Shown: piece by piece, positions 60,028 to 64,000 of the stretch
Numbering within the stretch: position 1 is the stretch's first letter
How the letters are laid out: each line of letters begins with the position of its first letter
Source of the DNA: Isoptericola luteus
GTDB taxonomy: Bacteria; Actinomycetota; Actinomycetes; Actinomycetales; Cellulomonadaceae
DNA: 64,000 bases
NCBI RefSeq assembly: GCF_020297055.1
Contig: NZ_JAIXCQ010000003.1
Location: forward strand, 188,691 to 252,690
Reading direction: 5' to 3'
Notes under the pieces: generated by a model
Databases searched by the model: none
What the model was told of the DNA's origin: nothing
What the model saw: the letters and a program-made list of their open reading frames with translations, nothing else
Made by a program: the position numbers and the translations under genes

Positions 60028-61230
60028 TCAGTAGAAGCCCTTCGCCACCGAGTGCGCCCACGCGTCGCACGGCGTGCCGTATCGGCCCGAGATGTACCCC
60101 AGCCCCCACGTGATCTGCGTCGACGGGTTGGTCTCCCAGTCCGCACCGGCCGACGACATCTTCGAACCCGGCAGCGCCTGCGGGATGCCATAGGCGGTGC
60201 TGTTTGGGTTGTCCGCGTTCCAGCGCCAGCCGGACTCCTTGGTCCACAGCTTGTCGAGACACACGAACTGGTCGTCGCCCCAGCCCCGCTCCGCCGCCAA
60301 CGCCTTGCCGATCGCCCTGGCCGACCCCGGGTCGACGCTGACGGTCGAGACATCGAGCGTGCCGACGACGACCACCTCGGTGACCGGCTCGCGCGTCACC
60401 TCTTCCGACTTCACCGACCGTTCCACCTCGACGCCGTCGAGGGTGCGGATCTTGTACGTCGTGACGCGCTCCCCCGGCACGCCCGCCGTGCGGACCTTCT
60501 CGTAACCCTGCGGCAGGTCGGCCGACTCGACGGTCTCGGTCTCGAACGGGATGACCTCCGTGACCGTGTCGGACGCCGCCTTGCCGCGGCTGATCAGCAC
60601 GACCATGCCGTCGACCGCCGCCGCCCCGGGCGGCACGGACGTCTTGTCGTGCTTGCCGAGCCTGATGCCCGCCGTCGCGAGGACGTCGCCCACCGTCGAG
60701 GCCGACGTGCGGATGGGCAGCACCGACCCGTCGACCGCCACCTGCACCGTCTTGAGGGTGGACACCCGCAGCGGGGCACGGTCGAGCAGGGTGGACCGCG
60801 ACGCGGACGTGACCGCCTCGGTACCGCGCGGGCCGAGGGCGGCCAGGAGCTCGCCGACGGTGTGCGCCGTCGTCGCGAACGTGGTCGTCTCGCCGTCGAT
60901 CTCGACCGTGACGTCGCGGCTGGTGCGGACCACGACCTCGCCGCCGTCGCGCGCCGTCGCCGACGCCGCCGGCTGCACCAGGTCGTCGGGCCCGACGGCG
61001 ATGTGGTGGTACGCCAGCAGGTCGCCGACGGAACGGCCGTACGCGTCGACCGTGCGCACCTGGCCGTCGAAGTCGATCGTGACCGACTTGTGCGTCTGGA
61101 CCACGCCCACGGCACCACCCGCCAGGGCGAGCAGCACGACGCCGTGCACGGCGTTCCGGGCTCCGGCGGACAACGGCTGACGACGCCGCCGCGCCGTCTC
61201 ACGCTGCGCTGACCTGCTCACACTCCGCAC
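60028..61230 (-). CDS. DUF348/G5 cell-wall protein with SLT-like C-terminus (Rpf-like paralogue 2)
   Basis: A 400-aa exported protein. RRRQPLSAGARNAVHGVVLLALAGGAVGVV is the signal/anchor. Three DUF348 repeats follow (SVTIDFDGQVRTVDAYGRSVGDLLAYHHI and similar). Then come a G5 domain (IRTLDGVEVERSVKSEEVTREPVTEVVVVGT) and a lysozyme-like domain (CLDKLWTKESGWRWNADNPNSTAYGIPQALPGSKM). The catalytic domain matches paralogue 1, not RpfB. The -10 TACGGT ends at 61240, so GTG 61230 is the likely, nearly leaderless start; GTG 61236 is too close to the -10. Confidence 0.87.
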   Translation of the reverse strand: MRSVSRSAQRETARRRRQPLSAGARNAVHGVVLLALAGGAVGVVQTHKSVTIDFDGQVRTVDAYGRSVGDLLAYHHIAVGPDDLVQPAASATARDGGEVVVRTSRDVTVEIDGETTTFATTAHTVGELLAALGPRGTEAVTSASRSTLLDRAPLRVSTLKTVQVAVDGSVLPIRTSASTVGDVLATAGIRLGKHDKTSVPPGAAAVDGMVVLISRGKAASDTVTEVIPFETETVESADLPQGYEKVRTAGVPGERVTTYKIRTLDGVEVERSVKSEEVTREPVTEVVVVGTLDVSTVSVDPGSARAIGKALAAERGWGDDQFVCLDKLWTKESGWRWNADNPNSTAYGIPQALPGSKMSSAGADWETNPSTQITWGLGYISGRYGTPCDAWAHSVAKGFY

Positions 61231-61239
61231 GAGCACCAG

Positions 61240-61258
61240 ACCGTAGCCGAATCGTGAC
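61240..61258 (-). promoter_or_regulatory. MtrA-like box and -10 of paralogue 2
   Basis: GTCACGATTCGGCTACGGT on the minus strand (61258-61240): direct repeat GTCACG/GCTACG with 11-bp period and the -10 TACGGT, as at 59909 and 58361. Confidence 0.5.
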
Positions 61259-61282
61259 GGGCGAGGAAGGGACGCCCAGGGA

Positions 61283-62203
61283 TCACCACGGCCCGTAGAC
61301 CTGCTCCGACGTCGCCGACACCGTCGCGCACACCTCGTCCAGCGGCCGGGACAGCACCTCCGCCATCGCCCGCACCGTGTGCGCGACGACGTACGGCGCG
61401 TTCGGGCGGCCCCGGTACGGGTGCGGCGGCAAGTACGGCGCGTCCGTCTCGACCAGCACCAGGCCGAGCGGCACCGCGCGCAGCGCCGCCCGCAGGTGGT
61501 CGTTCTTCGGGTACGTCACCGGGCCGGCGAACGACAGGTACCAGCCGTGCTCCGCGGCGAGCGCCGCCATCTCCTCGTCGCCCGAGTAGCAGTGGAAGAC
61601 GGTGCGCTCCGGGGCGCCGTCCGCCAGCAGCACGTCGATCACCTCCGCGTGCGCGTCCCGGTCGTGGATCTGCAGCGCGAGGCCGAGCTCCTTGGCCAGG
61701 GCGACGTGCGCGCGGAAGGCGGCGCGCTGCGCCTGCGCGCCCCGAGGGCCGGTGCGGAACAGGTCCATGCCCGTCTCCCCGACGGCCCGCACGCGCGGGT
61801 TCCTCCGGGCCACCTCCGCCACACGGGCGATCGCGTCGTCGAGCCCGACGGCGTGGTGCGACGCCGGGTCGGGCTCCAGCCCGTCCGGCCCCACCTCGCG
61901 CACGCCCGCGTGGAGCACCGCCTCGTTCGGATGGATCGCCACCGCCCCGAGCACGCCCGCCGGCCCGCCGACGTCGCTCAGGAGCCGGTCGGTCCAGTCG
62001 ATCGCGGGCAGGTCGCAGCCCACCTGGACGACGCGATCGACGCCGGAAGCCGCCGCGCGCGCCAGGTGCTCCGCCACGCCCGGCACCGGGACGTCGTCGG
62101 GCAGGATCCCGGCGATCGCGTCCAGGTGCGTGTGGTTGTCCACGACCGGGACGGGCAGCGGCTCCGGGTCCGGCGGGAACCCGCGGTCGCGCTGGCGTGC
62201 CAC
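61283..62203 (-). CDS. tatD: TatD-family metal-dependent hydrolase (DNase)
   Basis: A 306-aa TIM-barrel hydrolase. VVDNHTHLDAI gives the HxH metal site, VGETGMDLFRTG the catalytic glutamate strand, LQIHDRDAHAEV and VFHCYSGDEEMAALA further histidine ligands, and VLVETDAPYLPPHPYRGRPNAPYVV the final aspartate. TatD proteins have 3'-5' exonuclease activity in DNA repair. Start is GTG 62203, 5 bp after the metG stop. The conserved order metG-tatD-rpf-rsmA-ispE supports the call. Confidence 0.95.
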   Translation of the reverse strand: MARQRDRGFPPDPEPLPVPVVDNHTHLDAIAGILPDDVPVPGVAEHLARAAASGVDRVVQVGCDLPAIDWTDRLLSDVGGPAGVLGAVAIHPNEAVLHAGVREVGPDGLEPDPASHHAVGLDDAIARVAEVARRNPRVRAVGETGMDLFRTGPRGAQAQRAAFRAHVALAKELGLALQIHDRDAHAEVIDVLLADGAPERTVFHCYSGDEEMAALAAEHGWYLSFAGPVTYPKNDHLRAALRAVPLGLVLVETDAPYLPPHPYRGRPNAPYVVAHTVRAMAEVLSRPLDEVCATVSATSEQVYGPW

Positions 62204-62208
62204 GCGGG

Positions 62209-63831
62209 TCAGGCGTCGTCGGGCAGGCGGGGGAACAGCACGGCGCCCTTGGTCACGACCGTGCCCGCCGGGAGGACGCCGAACGTGCCGGCACCCGCCA
62301 TCGGCTGCGCGTCGAGCGTACCGAGGGCCTGCTCGCCACCCAGCGACTCCCACAGCGCCGCCGTCGCCTTCGGCATCACCGGGTGCAGCAGCACCGCGAG
62401 CGAACGCAGCGCCTCCGCGGCGGTGACGAGCGACGTCGCGAGCCGGCCGCCGTCCACCCCGTGCCCCTCGGCGTCCGTCTCCCCCGGCTGCTTGGCGACC
62501 TTCCACGGCTGGGTCTCGGTGATGTAGACGTTCGTCGCGTCGACGAGCGTCCACGCCGCCGCGATCGCGTCGTGGATCGCGAGCCGGTCCATCGCCGCCT
62601 CGGCCTCCGCGACCGCCCGCGCCGCGACGTCGGCCAGCCCCGTCTCGAGCGACGTGAGCTCGCCGGCGCGCGGCAGCGAGCCGCCGAAGTACTTGCCGAT
62701 CATCGCGGCCGTGCGCGAGGCGAGGTTCCCGAACCCGTTCGCAAGCTCACCGTGGTAGCGCGCCGCCATGTCCTCCCAGGAGAACGAGCCGTCGCCGCCG
62801 AACGCGATGGTGCGCAGGAAGTAGTACCGGAACGCGTCCGAGCCGAACGTGTCGATGATGTCCGACGGCGCGATGCCCGTGAGCTTGGACTTGCTCATCT
62901 TCTCGCCGCCCACCAGCAGCCAGCCGTGCGCGAACACCGTCTTCGGCAGCGGCAGGCCCGCGGCCATGAGCATGGCCGGCCAGATCACCGCGTGGAACCG
63001 CAGGATGTCCTTGCCGATGAGGTGGACGTCCGCGGGCCAGGTGCGCTCGAACTTCTCCCGGTCCGCCGCGTCGTCGCTGCCGTACCCGATGGCCGTCGCG
63101 TAGTTGAGCAGCGCGTCGAACCACACGTACAGCACGTGCTTGGAGTCCCACGGGATTGGGATGCCCCAGTCGAACGTGGAACGGGAGATCGACAGGTCCT
63201 GCAGGCCCTGCTTGACGAAGCCGATGACCTCGTTGCGGGCGCTCGCCGGCTGCACGAACTCCGGGTGCTCCTCGTACAGGGCCAGGAGACGGTCCGCATA
63301 AGCGCTCATCCGGAAGAAGTAGTTCTCCTCCGAGAGCATCTCGACCGGCTTGCCGTGGATCGGGCACACCTTCTGGCCCTCGTGCTCCCCCATGCCGTCG
63401 AGCAGGTCGCCCGGGAGCTTGTACTCCTCGCAGCCCACGCAGTACGGGCCCTCGTACGCCCCGGCGTAGATCTCGCCGTCGTCGTAGAGCCCCTGCAGGA
63501 ACCTCTGCGCCCGCTGCGTGTGCCGGTCCTGCGTGGTGCGGATGAAGTCGTCGTTGCGCGCGTCGATCGTCTTCAGCACCGGCTCCCAGGAGTCCGCGAC
63601 CAGACGGTCGGCCCACTCCTGCGGCGTGACGCCGTTCGCCTCGGCGGTGCGCAGCACCTTCTGCCCGTGCTCGTCGGTGCCGGTGAGGAACCAGACGTCC
63701 TCCTGCCGCTGCCGGTGCCACCGGGTGATGACGTCCGCCGCGACCGTCGTGTACGCGTGCCCGATGTGCGGTGCGTCGTTCACGTAGTAGATCGGCGTGG
63801 TCAGGTAGAAGGACTGAGCAGGCTCGGGCAT
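62209..63831 (-). CDS. metG: Methionyl-tRNA synthetase
   Basis: A 540-aa class I aminoacyl-tRNA synthetase. TTPIYYVNDAPHIGHAYTTVAADV contains the HIGH motif (PHIGH), CVGCEEYKLPGDL begins the connective-peptide zinc knuckle, YVWFDALLNYATAIGY the methionine site, and GGEKMSKSKL the KMSKS loop. The C-terminal helical anticodon domain is complete, with no EMAP/Trbp tail. The ATG at 63831 is set by the -10 TACGAT ending exactly 7 nt upstream, which implies a leaderless message. Confidence 0.97.
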   Translation of the reverse strand: MPEPAQSFYLTTPIYYVNDAPHIGHAYTTVAADVITRWHRQRQEDVWFLTGTDEHGQKVLRTAEANGVTPQEWADRLVADSWEPVLKTIDARNDDFIRTTQDRHTQRAQRFLQGLYDDGEIYAGAYEGPYCVGCEEYKLPGDLLDGMGEHEGQKVCPIHGKPVEMLSEENYFFRMSAYADRLLALYEEHPEFVQPASARNEVIGFVKQGLQDLSISRSTFDWGIPIPWDSKHVLYVWFDALLNYATAIGYGSDDAADREKFERTWPADVHLIGKDILRFHAVIWPAMLMAAGLPLPKTVFAHGWLLVGGEKMSKSKLTGIAPSDIIDTFGSDAFRYYFLRTIAFGGDGSFSWEDMAARYHGELANGFGNLASRTAAMIGKYFGGSLPRAGELTSLETGLADVAARAVAEAEAAMDRLAIHDAIAAAWTLVDATNVYITETQPWKVAKQPGETDAEGHGVDGGRLATSLVTAAEALRSLAVLLHPVMPKATAALWESLGGEQALGTLDAQPMAGAGTFGVLPAGTVVTKGAVLFPRLPDDA

Positions 63832-63837
63832 GGGGAC

Positions 63838-63843
63838 ATCGTA
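63838..63843 (-). promoter_or_regulatory. -10 box of the leaderless metG promoter
   Basis: TACGAT on the minus strand (63843-63838) lies 6 nt before the A of the metG ATG, the right distance for transcription to begin at the start codon. No ribosome binding site is present between them. Confidence 0.6.
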
Positions 63844-63890
63844 GTTGTGCCGTGCCCGGCACCACACGCGCATTCCGTCAGCCGGCCACC

Positions 63891-63924
63891 GGTGGCCGCC
63901 GGTGGCCGCCGGTGGCCGCCGGTC
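63891..63924. repeat. 10-bp tandem repeat upstream of metG
   Basis: GGTGGCCGCC occurs three times in a row (63891-63920) with partial flanking copies. It lies between metG and the end of the next gene. Units are self-complementary in part and may act as a terminator for the gene at the window edge. Confidence 0.7.
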
Positions 63925-63931
63925 GGTCCGC

Positions 63932-64000
63932 TCACCCCACCGGTGCCAGGGACACGTGCACCAGCCGGTCGTCGCCGGCGCGCGGTGACCCGCGGCCGTC
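63932..64000 (-). CDS. 3' end of an unidentified gene (partial)
   Basis: The minus-strand frame is open from the window edge for 22 codons to a TGA at 63934-63932, with a C-terminus reading about PRAGDDRLVHVSLAPVG. Position upstream of metG and good codon use make a real gene end plausible. No function can be given. Confidence 0.35.
   Translation of the reverse strand, partial: DGRGSPRAGDDRLVHVSLAPVG

Overview
The window is very GC-rich, with dense overlapping genes and many GTG starts. It carries the actinobacterial metG-tatD-rpfB-rsmA-ispE order and the tRNA-Gln-glmU-prs-rplY-pth order. I read it as a chromosomal segment of a Micrococcales actinomycete, probably near Cellulomonadaceae/Promicromonosporaceae. 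The genus is inference from gene order and style only.

Positions 1-30,262 hold one large exopolysaccharide (EPS) locus. It contains about ten glycosyltransferases, a pyruvyltransferase, an acyltransferase, a Wzm/Wzt-type ABC exporter with a glycan-binding Wzt tail, a Wzy-like polymerase, a Wzz/BY-kinase-like protein whose ATP site is degenerate, and a large secreted PslG-like glycoside hydrolase. A CDP-sugar operon runs on the minus strand (21,570 to 16,593): epimerase, two methyltransferase paralogues (one degenerate), glucose-1-phosphate cytidylyltransferase and a PIG-L deacetylase. No Wzx flippase, priming transferase or CDP-glucose 4,6-dehydratase is present. Every promoter-bearing intergenic region I could identify between EPS transcription units carries GGGTGRA/TYCACCC half-sites at set distances (mostly 33 or 38 bp) from a -10 box, which suggests one dedicated regulator. 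Two toxin-antitoxin modules interrupt the locus: an AbiE-like pair with a frameshifted toxin (1,399-3,187) and a MazEF-type pair (15,929-16,505).

Positions 30,283-36,050 are housekeeping: pth, rplY (with a long hairpin terminator), a GT2-GtrA glycosyltransferase, prs, glmU and tRNA-Gln(UUG). Then come a TetR regulator, a MarR regulator with its CynX-type MFS transporter, a serine beta-lactamase-like hydrolase, a class I glutamine amidotransferase, and a complete oligopeptide ABC transporter (OppABCDF-like; OppF has a hexapeptide-repeat tail).

Positions 46,600-51,700 are accessory. An AbiEi/DUF559-type gene lies between two 68-bp direct repeats that are themselves nested palindromes. lat and its AsnC/Lrp regulator follow. 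A three-gene plus-strand operon then encodes a metzincin protease with an N-terminal MW-HG beta domain, a HEAT-like protein, and a stand-alone copy of the MW-HG domain. This operon is my best candidate for an undescribed system.

Positions 51,700-64,000 hold an ABC-F ATPase, a CE7 acetylxylan esterase, ispE, rsmA, three tandem DUF348/G5 cell-wall hydrolases (a canonical rpfB flanked by two variants), tatD and metG. The three hydrolase genes share an MtrA-like promoter box. Several genes across the window appear to be leaderless, with the -10 box about 7 nt before the start codon.
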